Shown here in pieces: positions 10,608-20,827 of a stretch of 24,948 nt of DNA. Within the stretch, counting starts at the first letter, position 1. The number at the start of each line of letters is the position of its first letter. The stretch comes from Priapulus caudatus (taxonomy: Eukaryota > Priapulida > Priapulimorpha > Priapulimorphida > Priapulidae), in the NCBI RefSeq assembly GCF_000485595.1, contig NW_014578168.1:67638-92585 (forward strand), written 5' to 3'. The position numbers and the translations under genes are program-made. Below the pieces are notes generated by a model. That model worked only from the letters and a program-made list of their open reading frames with translations, did no database searches and was not told the origin of the DNA.

Positions 10608-10867
10608 CCATATAACAGTTCAACGTTGGCACCCGCACAACCCTCAATTGCAATATTACGGAAAACTATATATACATTAAATGATACACATAATATAATT
10701 ATAATGAGATATAAGGAATCATAAGGAGGATTTGTGTGTGTATTCATACGTGATAAGATTGTATGATAATCGTTACTTGTGCCGTAAACCTGTGGTATAA
10801 GATTGTGTTTTTAGATTATGCATAGCACTTATTTATTATGTGATTAAAACAAAGTACAGTAATAAAT

Positions 10868-11399
10868 AACAGCAATACATAATAACATTATATGTATTGT
10901 ATGTTATGTATTATATGTATTGTAAATATTATATAGGAATTCTTACAAGTACTAGTAAGATGTCCTATAGTTATCATTCCTGTTATTACTTTTATCAATT
11001 TTCCAAGTGATTTAATGTCCACTTAAAGTTCATAGGTTTATATTTACATTCCCAATTTGTTGGTTATGTAATTTTTTTTTCATATATGTATATATACAGG
11101 AAAACAATTAAATCTAATCAGTTCAAGCTATTCTTTTTATAATTATATATACATACGTTAATTTTATTTAACATTAACTCTGAGCTGTTATAATATATAA
11201 TATAATTATAACTGCATGTTCATTTCTGAGTCGATGTCCGTATTGTCATATATTATTACTTCATGAATATATTGAAAAGGAAAATTAGATTAAATGATAA
11301 GACGATAGAATATAAAAGATCATTTGAGTAGTACTAAGTGAGATGTCTATATTTTGAGTAACATGAAGTTATAACACAAATCTAATTGTACTTAAGTAA
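10868..11399. other. AT-rich intergenic stretch
   Basis: Very AT-rich DNA with TATGTATTGTA-like near-repeats around 10,880-10,935. No exon, RNA gene or bounded repeat element was recognised. Confidence 0.6.
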
Positions 11400-11651
11400 T
11401 TAAGCCCGTCGCACACGTGAGTTATTTTACTCAAGTAAAATGATGCATGAGTCAAATTACTCAACGAAAATCCGCCGCACACGTGAGTAAAATGACGCAT
11501 GCATCAAATAACTCAACGAAAATCCGCCGCACACGTGAGTAAAATGACGCATGCGTCAAATTACTCAACGAAAATCCGCCGCACACGTCAGTAAAATGAC
11601 TCGTGCGTCATTTTACTTGAGTAAAATAACTCACGTGTGCGCCGGGCTTTA
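11400..11651. mobile_element. PIF/Harbinger-like MITE (11403-11648) with TTA TSD and internal 52-bp tandem repeats
   Basis: TTA flanks both ends (11400-11402 and 11649-11651), fitting the 3-bp TWA target duplication of PIF/Harbinger elements. The left terminus AGCCCGTCGCACACGTGAGT matches the reverse complement of the right terminus, AGCCCGGCGCACACGTGAGT, and similarity extends for about 45 bp. The interior has three tandem 52-bp units beginning CCGCCGCACACGT at 11472, 11524 and 11576. Each unit carries part of the terminal repeat sequence. No transposase is encoded. Confidence 0.8.
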
Positions 11652-11892
11652 CTAAAACAGCGTTCACACCAATAATGCCAACGTACACAACAGACATCTC
11701 ATGGGAAACGCACACACTCTTCATATTGAAATATTGCAAAGAATGTATATAAGCAACCAAGCTCGAAATACAGAATGCACGGTATTACGCATATATAAAG
11801 ACGTGCTATTTGAAATGTTTGGCCACATGGTTCATACAGGAGGACATTTTATCGGAATTCATACACAGAACAAAACGTACCTGGATTCATTT

Positions 11893-12758
11893 AATCAAGA
11901 GCAGATAAAGAAGGAGAGCGTACAACGGTAAAATGCTGAAACCATGCTGCAGTATTAGTCGAATTAATAAACTTTTCCCGTTTTATTCTGACGATCCTTT
12001 GCAGTATTATTGATTAGCTGTCTTACCTTGTTCATATAAAACAAACCACATGTCCCTACGATGCCCCTACGCTGAGATAATGAGCGGTGAAAATCTGGTA
12101 TTTTCGCCGAAAACCGACTGGAGATCAGTCAGTTACTGCATCTATCTCTCGAAGTGTTTCCAGTGTGTTGCTTCCGGTCGCCGCTGTGTAGCGCCATAGT
12201 GGCGCTGACTCACGTAATACTACCAAAGATCATATACAATATGTATATGATCTTTGAATTGTATATGAATTATATATGATCTTTATATGAATTATATGAT
12301 ATATATATGATCTTTGAATTGTTAATTCAATTGTATATGATCTTTGATACTACCAGAGTTTACTATACATCCAGCGTGAGGTGGGCGTGAAGTGGGCACA
12401 GGTGGGGGTCATCACTATGGCAATCAATAACAGACGTCATTCATTCCATTTGTCAATCATTGACGGAAACACGCGAGGTTTTCCGAAGTAATAACACTTC
12501 GAGAGATAGATGCAGTAACTGACTGATCTCCAGTCGGTTTTCGGCGAAAATACCAGATTTTCACCGCTCATTATCTCAGCGTAGGGGCATCGTAGGGACA
12601 TGCGGTTTGTTTTATATGAACAAGGTAAGACAGCTAATCAATAATACTGCAAAGGATCGTCAGAATAAAACGGGAAAAGTTTATTAATTCGACTAATACT
12701 GCAGCATGGTTTCAGCATTTTACCGTTGTACGCTCTCCTTCTTTATCTGCTCTTGATT
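11893..12758. mobile_element. long near-perfect inverted repeat, 266-bp arms, 334-bp loop
   Basis: 11893-12158 and 12493-12758 are reverse complements that differ at one base by my reading (ACCACATG against ACCGCATG). The loop (12159-12492) contains a small AGCGCCATAGTGGCGCT palindrome and several copies of TATATGATCTTTGAATT. No transposase open frame is present. It resembles a foldback-type DNA element. The ends are not sharply defined and no clean target duplication is visible. Flanking DNA on both sides shares an AAAAC(G/T)TACCTGGAT motif, so it may have inserted into an older tandem repeat. Confidence 0.9.
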
Positions 12759-12865
12759 TAATAACCCCATTCTTAATCACTGTCACCTCTAAAACTTACC
12801 TGGATCACATTAATAAACCCTTCTAAACACTGTCACTTCTACAACATACCTTGATTTACTGACTT
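12759..12865. repeat. diverged two-copy tandem repeat
   Basis: TTTAATAACCCCATTCTTAA, CACTGTCACCTCTAAAAC and TTACCTGGAT in the first unit match ATTAATAAACCCTTCTAAA, CACTGTCACTTCTACAAC and ATACCTTGAT in the second. The unit is about 52 bp. Confidence 0.6.
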
Positions 12866-13004
12866 ACTGTAATTTGCGATCATCATTTAACTGTATATCG
12901 TGTCTATAGCATTTTAAGCTCATTTAACACAATTTTTATGGAGGTTTGCACATTATTGATGGTACAACATTTCTTTTTATTACAGGCAAGGATTCTTTCT
13001 AAAA

Positions 13005-13085
13005 ATTCAAGGACTTTTCAAGAACAAAATCAACATTTACTAAATTCAAGTACTTTTCAAGAACTCCCCTCAAATTCAAGGACTG
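13005..13085. repeat. ATTCAAGGACTTTTCAAGAAC repeat cluster
   Basis: ATTCAAGGAC/ATTCAAGTAC motifs followed by TTTTCAAGAAC occur at 13005 and 13054, with a partial copy at 13074. This is a small dispersed-type repeat. Beyond it, to about 13,440, the DNA has no recognised gene and probably includes the PRPF6 3' flank. Confidence 0.6.
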
Positions 13086-13470
13086 TGCGAACCATGAGCC
13101 AGGAATAGTGCAGGACCATTTTAAAACCATTTTACGATGGGCAAATGACAAAATTAAATCTTACATAATTGAATACATCATGGAAACTAAATCGATTCAA
13201 ATAAGCTGTTTGTAGAACTTGTACATGTAAGGAAACGTCAGTGACACATCATCTGCTATATATAACTAAAATACAACCTAAATCAAATCAGATGCGTGGA
13301 CGAGAATATTTACAAGCAAACCACGTACTTTGAATTCACGACCTATACTATAGTCGACCGTCTTTTTGCAGTTTACAGCCACACTAATGTTGATAAACAG
13401 TGACATCTTGAACCATGGCAACCACGTATACATGTATGACAACAGCCAAGACAGCAAGGTGTGGCCAACT

Positions 13471-13918
13471 GGCGCCCCCTGTCCCCTGCTCAAATCGACA
13501 CGGGCAGCAAGGCCACGAACAACTCCACCGGCGCCCCCTGGTCTTTACTCACGTCGGCGACCAACTCCACTGGCGCCCCCTGGCCCAAGCTTATGTCGTC
13601 ACGGGCAGCTATTAACTCCACTGCCGCCCCCTGGCCCGTGCTCACGTCGTCACGGGCAGCGACCAACTCCACCGGCGCCCCCTGGCACCCGCTCACGTCG
13701 TCACGGGCAGCAACCAACTCCACCGGTGCCCCCTGGCCCGAGCTCATGTCATCACAGGCAGCGACAAACTCCACTGGCGCCCCCTGGCGCCCGCTCACGT
13801 CGTCACGGGCAGCGACCAACTCCACCGGCACCCCTGGCCGCGCTCACGTCGGCACGGGCAGCGACCAACTCCACCGGCGCCCCCTGGCCCCCGCGCTCAC
13901 GTCGGCACGGGCAGCGAG
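13471..13918. repeat. 51-bp minisatellite overlapping the PRPF6 stop codon
   Basis: About nine units start GGCGCCCCCTGG (or a variant) at 13471, 13530, 13572, 13623, 13674, 13725, 13776, 13827 and 13876. Five consecutive units from 13572 are exactly 51 bp; the others are 42-59 bp. Each unit carries GCTCACGTCGTCACGGGCAGC or a variant. Because 51 is divisible by three, several frames stay open across the array and give spurious proteins. The last unit (13876-13918) includes the final seven PRPF6 codons and its TGA. Confidence 0.93.
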
Positions 13919-16900
13919 GCAGCGACCGATTCCAGAATCTCTCCGACCTTCTTCTTCCAGTTGCCTATGTCCTTGGAGACGGCGCACCAGCTCTCTCCGT
14001 GGCGCGGCTCGGCAAGCACGCAGCGACGGCGCACGTCGTCGCGCTGCTCCTCGCTGCCGTGCATCGCCTCAAACTTGTAGAAGTACGCCCACGCGTCGCC
14101 GAGGTCCGGGTCGATGCGCACCGTGCGGCCGAACCAGTCGCGCGCCTTCCCCAGCTTGCGCTCGGTCCAGAAGAGTCGCGAGACGGCGAGCAGGACATGC
14201 GGGTCGTGCTCGCAGCGTTTCAGCGCATCGACGCTCTTCGTCTTGCGCTGCGGCCGGCCTTCCATGAAGATCGCCTCGGCCCAGAGCACGCCGCTGCTCG
14301 GACAGTCCTGCATCGCTTTCGCCATGAGGTTGTGAGCGATGTCTCGCAGGCCGCCCTGCGTCTCGACGCGCACCGCCTCGAGCCACAGCTCGGGGCACTG
14401 CACGTTCTTGAGGCGCGCCTTCTCGAGGATCGCGCGCGCCTTGATGACGTGGCTGGCGCGCACCTCGAGACGCGCCATCTGCTTCCAGAGCGGGATCGCG
14501 CGCGGGCACGTGCGAACGCCGACGCTGTACGCCTCGCGCGCGCTCGCGGTCTCGCCCGCCTGCTCCCGGATCTGTCCCAGCATCATCCACAGCTTCGCGC
14601 AGTCCGGGTACACCTTCACGGCCTCGGCGATCAACTCGAGCGATTTCGTGATGTCGCCAAGCTGCCACTCGAGTTTCACGGACTTCATCCAGACGCGCGC
14701 GGTCGGCGCGTTGCTACGGGCCTTCAGCAGCAGCCGGCGCGCGCGCTCGTACTCCTCGTTCTCACTCTCCAGCTTGACAGCGGCGAGCCAGATCTCCTCG
14801 CTGTTGGGATTCGCCTGGAAAGCGAGCGCGAGGATGCTGCGGGCGGCTGGGATGTCGTCCGCGAGCCACTTCGACTTGGCGCCCATCAGCCAGAGCACCT
14901 CGGCTTTCGGGCAGTGAGCGACGGCTTTCTGTAGGAGGACCTCGAGGGATTCGCGCGTGCCGTGGCTGCGCTCGAAGTGCGCCGCGCGCAACCAGATGCT
15001 CTTCTTGCTCGGGAAGACGGTGAGCGCGTGCGCGAAGACGGCGCGCGCGCACTCGTGGCCGCCGTGCGCCGAGAACGCGTCGGCGTCCTCCATCCACGTG
15101 TGCTTGCGGTCCTCGTCCTCGACGGTGACGCCGATGACGGCGCGGATGATCGCCTGGCACGTCGCGATCGACCCGGCGCGCTCGCACTCCTCCGCGTCGC
15201 TCATCCACTGCTCGCGGTTGATCTCGACCATGTTGGCGCGCAGCGACGCGAGCGCGCGCTCCACGATCTTCTCCACCATGTGGATGTTGCTGTTCGCCTC
15301 CTCAAGCTTCGCCGCCGTGATCCAGATGAGGCGGTCGGTCGGGATGTTCTCGCGAGCCTTGTTCAGCACCTTCCGCGCGTTCTCGTACGTCTCGAGGCGG
15401 GCGAGCGCCAGCCACAGCTCCACGCTCGTCGGGCAGCACTCGACCGCGCGGCTCAGCAGAATGCGCGCGTCCTCCGGCTCCTCCAGCTCGACCGCCGCCT
15501 TCCAGAGCCGCACGGAGTTCGGGACCTGCTCGAGAGCCTTGCGGAAGACGCGTCGCTTGCCCTTCAGCTCGGTCTCGATGTCGGCGGCGCGGATCCAGAT
15601 GCGCACGGACGCCGGGATCTGTCGGACGGCCTGCGCGATGACCGCCTTGGCGGTGTCGCCCGGCTGCAGCCGCGCCGCTTCCAGCCACACGTCCTCCGTC
15701 TTCGGACACGCCTCCGTGCCCTTCATGATGATGTTGCGCGCAGACTGGATCTTGCCGGTGACCTCCTCGAGGCGGGCGGACGCGATCCACGCGGGGCCGT
15801 GGTTCGGGTTGGTGTCCCGCACCGACTTCAGCAGCAGCCGGGCTTTCTTGACGTCGTTGATGTCGCCGCCGTACTCCGGCAGCATCGACTGTAAGTCGGT
15901 GAGATATCCCTTCGGGTCGACGACCGTCTGACCGTGGACGGAGTCGGACACCTGGTTTAGTTTCATGTCCATCAGCGTGTTTCTCGCCTGGCCGATCTTC
16001 CTCAGGTCCAGCTCACCAACAGGTGTGGTCAACCCGCCCGGGGTCATCCCTCCTGGAAATGTAGAATCCAAGCCACTGCTGTATCCCGCCTGCAATCCAA
16101 ATAGGAAAACGATTAATTATGATCTCGTTTCAGTTCAAGTTACGACAGTTTTAATTTATCGACGAGTCTGGAATCGAAATAGTAAAACAATTTTCGATCT
16201 CGTTTCGGTTCAAGTCACGACAGTTTTAATTTATCGACTTAACAGCAAAGGAATCGGCACTTTTTATAACCTACTAATAATTGGGGAATTGAAGTGATAA
16301 TTGAAGTGGTTAAAAGTTAGTTAAGGATACTCTCCACGTTGTGCATGAAATTTCATCGATTTTTCGTTTTCAACTTTATTCGATGGCTAACACTATGTGC
16401 CACCTGTGTACATGCTAATTTCTCCATATAACGGTACATGTGAACTGTCAGAGCGTTTTTGCTTGCCCGCGTACATGTGTAGTAAGCAGCGGCTGACGTC
16501 ACTCAGAATTTCTCAGAATTTCTCAAGGTGCATGGAACATTTTACCAATTTAGTGGTGTCAGTTAGTCATGGATATGTCGCAGTAAGTACTAACAATAGA
16601 TATATCACACACGTTCACCCATTTTGCACACAGGAGGTCACTCATTGTGAAAAATAGAAAAACGCTGATTTCTCCGTTTCGATTTCTGACATAGTAGCCG
16701 ATGTATAAATGGATATTTCTCTGTGATTACAACTCGGATTAATTTAATTTTACACTCGTTTTAATGGTAACATATTGTGGTAAAAAAGCGCGTCAGGGAT
16801 TGTTATTAAGTGCCGTACTTTATTAGTTATGCCTCTTTATTCACTAAAATTTTCTATTTTAACACACAACTTGATTTTTAAGCAGTTTTTTCGAGTTTTC

Positions 16901-19900
16901 TCGGTAAATATGAAAATTAAAGAAAAATCCTGACGCGCTATTTTGGTCCATATTGTGCTTAACATGTGGCAAAAATTTTGTATCCACACTCTTTCTGGTA
17001 GTTGAGAAATATCCAAAATACCATTTTTACATAAAAATTCAAAATTTGTGTGGTAACATAATTAGGTGCTGGAAATTTCATGAAATTTTTTGGCTTGAGC
17101 ATAGAGATATATCTCCTCTATAAATAAAACAAGTGATTGATTCGATTCATTCGCCAATAAACGTTTAATCTTCACTAGAGCAATACCCGTGCACAACGTG
17201 GAGAGCATCCTTAAATCCCTTCCTGTGCCTATGTGGCGCATAGGGGGGTGCCTATCTCCATTTCCTTAACCCGAGGCCACGCAGCTGCTTTCACAGTAAA
17301 TACTATGTACAGCGGGTGGTTAGTCCACTGGTAGTACTACGAGTTTAACTTTAGCAGTGGTATTGAAGTGGTAGCACTCCTGATTTAAAACTTCTCGCCC
17401 CCCCAGGTTACTTTCTTACACACAAACTAAGTAACTAGAGTATGCCTTTTCACATAATAACATAAGTCCGCCTTTGTTGAACGTAGCCAGACTTACGTTC
17501 TGTCGAGGGTCCAACGATGTCACCGGCCCACCGCCGATAGCCTTAGCGAGGATGCTGTCAGGGACGGGCGTGAGTCTCTCCATGCGTGGGTTCCTCTGCC
17601 GCTTGTTGCGCGCATCTCCCACCTCAGGGATCACCTTCCACTCCTCCTCCGTTACGTCGGAGAGACTGCGCTTCAAGTCGGAGAACATCTGCTGGATCTT
17701 CGGACGCTCCGCTCGATATTTCTCCAGTTCTTCCAGGTATCTCTTCTCCCTGCGCAGCACAGTTGGCATCAGTATCCGCAGTAACTACACTACGCTCTAA
17801 GCATACGTAATCGGAGACACTACACGCAAGCACTGATGGCGCTCGCGTTTTACGAAATTAATTTGCATGTTTAGATTCATGGTAATAAACCTACTTAAAT
17901 AGGCAGTCAAAGAAACTAGTACTGAATTTTCTGGGAGGTATACTACCAACATGGATATATATAACTAAATAAAGAAGCGTACAAGTTGTTTCCAACAAGG
18001 TTAGTAATAAATAAGAAGCTCTGTATAACCTTCGTTCCTTTCTTCGTTCATCCATGCGCTTGTCCACGGCTTCATAGATAGCATCCGCCTCCTCGTCATC
18101 TTTTTCATATGGATCTTTGTTACACAAGCTTCCTCCATAACCTAAGCAAGAACAGAGATTGGATACAAAGTTTTAAAAGAATACTTGACTCTAGGTTCTA
18201 GGGTTATTTTCAGTTGATTTAGGTTAAAATTACGCTACATTAAAAATTTCACGGTTCAATCACCATTAGAAATGTTTTTTTTTAATGTTTTAAAACAACT
18301 AACGACTACAGTTTGATTACAACGACGGTGGCGCCACTCAAAGCGCACTATCTGAAAAGTTGCGCAAACAGACTTTTCAGCCAAGGGCTACAGACCGAGG
18401 GTGTTTCTTATTTATTAATTTAAAAGCAGAAGGATTGCAATATCTTATAAACGACATATAGTTTCAGTTATAATATGGATAAATTTGTCCTAAAATGAAT
18501 ACCGTTCGGTTAAATAGCATTTAGGTATAAATATAATTCCACTTTTGTGATTAGCCCTTTATTACTAACATTAGCTAGCTGTTCGTGTTCATCCACGAAG
18601 AATGATACGTACCAGCAAATTCATCATAGTTAGCATCATTGAGGTCGACCTCCTCATCCTCGTCTTCTTTGTGTCGTTTAACAGGAGGTCCATGCCTCTC
18701 ATCTGATATGTCACTAGAGTCTCGTGCCGGACCAATATCAGATCTGAAACCCAAAATTATTGATATAAGTTATCGGTGCATTAATTATATTAGGAAAAAG
18801 GCAAATTAGTGCCAATCCACTTTACTCTTTGACATTTTACCTCATAACCTCATAAATATTAGTCTTCAAACGTCCTAGAGACTATAACGAAGATGGAGAG
18901 AGAAGTGGATCAAATCGATAGATCAACACTGCGGATTGCACTGGAAAAGGTTGCAAATATGACGGAAGAGAATTTACCAAAGACGACAAAAAAGAATTCC
19001 AATACGGAATGACAGAAACAAAGAAGCTAAACTTAAAAGGATCTTTAGAAGATGGCACATGCCGTAAACAATGATCACGCTCAGGTGATCGAGTGCATCG
19101 GACAGGCTTCATTAAGCAAGAGGGAATGTCAATCTTTATCGGACCTAGACCGAATAATTCTGTCCCATATAACCTTTTTTATATTTTGGTGAGGGTTATA
19201 TTGGGACAGAACGGGGTTCATTGAAATTTCGTGAGATCGCATGCAAAATGCATGCGCTGAGAATGCGGCCCGTACGCCGCTATTGGCGCGAAAAAAACCC
19301 TACCGTTCCCTTCTACATGACTTTACCTTGCTACAGATATGTATATACATTCACTTCAATCATTATTCAATTCTGAAAAGATTGTTTTTCAGAAACCTGC
19401 TTCATTCCACTTTCGTAAATAACATTCGCCATTTACACTCCTGCAGCGCTGCAGAGCCTGCAGCGCCACAAGCGAGAACCAGGCTATTGTAACACTCGCT
19501 CTGATTGGTCTGATTGTTTGTAAATGGCGAATGTTATTTACGAAAGTGGAATGAAGCGGGTTTCTGAAAAACAATCTTTTAAGAAGTGAATAATGATTGA
19601 AGTGAATGTATACACATATCTGTAGCAAGGTAAAGTCATGTAGAAGGGAACGGTAGGGTTTTTTTCGCGCCAATAGCGGCGTACGGGCCGCATTCTCAGC
19701 GCATGCATTTTGCATGCGATCTCACGAAATTTCAATGAACCCCGTTCTGTCCAAATATAACCCTCACCAAAATATAAAAAAGGTTATATGGGACAGAATT
19801 ATTCGGTCTATATCGGACCATGATAAAGTTTATGGAACGTTATAAGTTTAGCATTGAGAAAGCGGACTCACATTAGGTAACTTTATACCACACTAAATAT

Positions 19901-20559
19901 TTAACACATGACCATATAAACCCATACTTTATCATCTTATTCTAATCACTGCTCTTGCTATCTTTAATCTCCAAAGAATCCGTTCACAATAAGCTTTTGT
20001 TGTGCCTGCGCTTTTAAATGTTATATTGCAATTCTCTTCCTGCTCTCTTAATAATAATTGTAAAAATTGTAAAATTTAAGATAGCATGTAACATGTTGTT
20101 TTTCTACTGAAACAAAGTGTTTATCTATCAATTTGATCAATATAAATATTGACTCTCCCCTTCCTCGGCACAATCCCTAGAGATTGAGAAATTTTCTTTT
20201 TGAGGTTATGAAGTTGCATAAATTAGTGACCCAGTGCTGTACTGACATACTGTAGTGTAGTAGGCCTAGTGTAGACAGTACTGCAGTGTCGTACTCGCAG
20301 TTGCAGTACTGACAGTGTCACTGTGACTGTGTACAATACCTAGGCTACAGTACAGAGTCACTGACACTGTATAAAATCATATAATTTTAAATCACTATGA
20401 GATATAATCTATTTCACTAAATCTAACCCTACCAGATCCACCTGATATATACCTTGTAGTAAATCCAGTCGCTCCACGACCTAACCCTGGAACATAGCCC
20501 AACGGTGAAGGTACGCCGAGAAAATGTTTCCTTCTCTTGAGTGTACTGCCGGTAGCCAT
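13897..20559 (-). CDS. PRPF6: pre-mRNA-processing factor 6 (U5 snRNP/tri-snRNP), 5 exons, 931 aa
   Basis: Exons on the minus strand are 20559-20453, 18743-18613, 18141-18030, 17749-17497 and 16089-13897 (TGA at 13899-13897). All introns are GT-AG and in phase. The ATG at 20559 begins [15 protein letters not shown]. Residues about 11-190 form the PRP1 N-terminal domain, with the family sequences [40 protein letters not shown], and [20 protein letters not shown]. From residue 202, one exon encodes the whole array of HAT (half-TPR) repeats, including [20 protein letters not shown] and [20 protein letters not shown]. Human PRPF6 is 941 aa, so this is full length. The protein bridges U5 with U4/U6 in the tri-snRNP in the nucleus. 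Exon 5 is much richer in GC than its surroundings. The C-terminus ([10 protein letters not shown]) lies partly in a minisatellite. Introns 1 and 4 contain transposons. Confidence 0.97.
16121..16238. repeat. two-copy 75-bp tandem repeat in PRPF6 intron 4
   Basis: GATCTCGTTTCAGTTCAAGT...TTTAATTTATCGAC at 16121 recurs with few changes at 16196. Confidence 0.8.
16321..17214. mobile_element. TTAA-flanked DNA element (16325-17210) in PRPF6 intron 4
   Basis: TTAA is present at 16321-16324 and 17211-17214. Directly inside are inverted terminal repeats of about 21 bp: GGATACTCTCCACGTTGTGC on the left and, reverse-complemented, GGATGCTCTCCACGTTGTGC on the right, one mismatch. TTAA duplications are typical of piggyBac and Kolobok elements. 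The 0.9-kb interior is AT-rich without a transposase frame. It holds a smaller inverted pair, GCGCGTCAGGGATT near 16791 and AATCCTGACGCGC near 16926. It is non-autonomous; the superfamily is inferred from the TTAA alone. Confidence 0.75.
17215..17496. other. remainder of PRPF6 intron 4, nothing else recognised
   Basis: Between the TTAA element and exon 4 there is intron sequence, including a tRNA-A-box-like stretch (TTAGTCCACTGGTAGTAC) without a matching B box. The exon 4 donor is AAC|GTAAGT. Confidence 0.6.
19137..19819. mobile_element. long-TIR DNA element (19146-19810) with 9-bp TSD, in PRPF6 intron 1
   Basis: The 9-mer TATCGGACC flanks both ends (19137-19145 and 19811-19819). The arms 19146-19437 and 19519-19810 are inverted copies of 292 bp with only scattered differences, and they begin TAGACCGAATAATTCTGTCC. 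The 81-bp centre contains CTGCAGCGCTGCAGAGCCTG. Long terminal repeats with a 9-bp duplication suit a Mutator-like (MULE) foldback element. No transposase is present; the two mirror-image open frames of 83 and 108 codons are one arm read twice. It sits in an intron and does not interrupt the PRPF6 frame. Confidence 0.85.
20215..20370. repeat. cryptically simple ACTG/CAGTACTG-rich stretch in PRPF6 intron 1
   Basis: CAGTACTG, CAGTGTC and TGACACTG motifs recur many times over about 150 bp, just downstream of PRPF6 exon 1 on the minus strand. No function is evident. Confidence 0.6.
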
Positions 20560-20827
20560 GATGCCGCGTAGTAAGACGGGAAATATACACAAATATCGTA
20601 AGTTAACGATGTCACAAAAAGTGTCCGCACCCATCTATAGAAATGACTGTTGCGACATCAGGTGGTGGTTAAAATTATTGTTATCGTTGTTGTTATTTGA
20701 TTTTTTTTGTACTCCATAATTTTACATTTTCACTTTATTTTATTAACACATTCTTTTGTTTATCTGTAGGGAACATAGAAATAATATAGATAACTTAGGT
20801 TAATATAGGTTATTTATATTATTTCTA

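Noticed and set aside
11701-11931. 76-codon open frame starting MGNAHTLHIE
   Set aside because: It runs into the arm of the long inverted repeat and has no recognised domain or splice context.
13366-14934. 522-codon plus-strand open frame
   Set aside because: It is antisense to the PRPF6 exon and crosses the 51-bp minisatellite. GC-rich codon use and the repeat length (a multiple of three) keep it open; it has no recognised domain.
14957-15931. 324- and 310-codon plus-strand open frames
   Set aside because: They are antisense shadows of the PRPF6 HAT-repeat exon, with mirror composition (Arg/Asp/Leu and Ser/Arg) and no domain.
17305-17400. tRNA-like sequence in PRPF6 intron 4
   Set aside because: An A-box-like TAGTCCACTGG is present, but there is no B box (GGTTCGAATCC) or cloverleaf pairing.
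19241-19715. Two nearly identical proteins on opposite strands
   Set aside because: They are the two arms of the inverted-repeat element read in mirror image; there is no domain, and the element looks non-autonomous.
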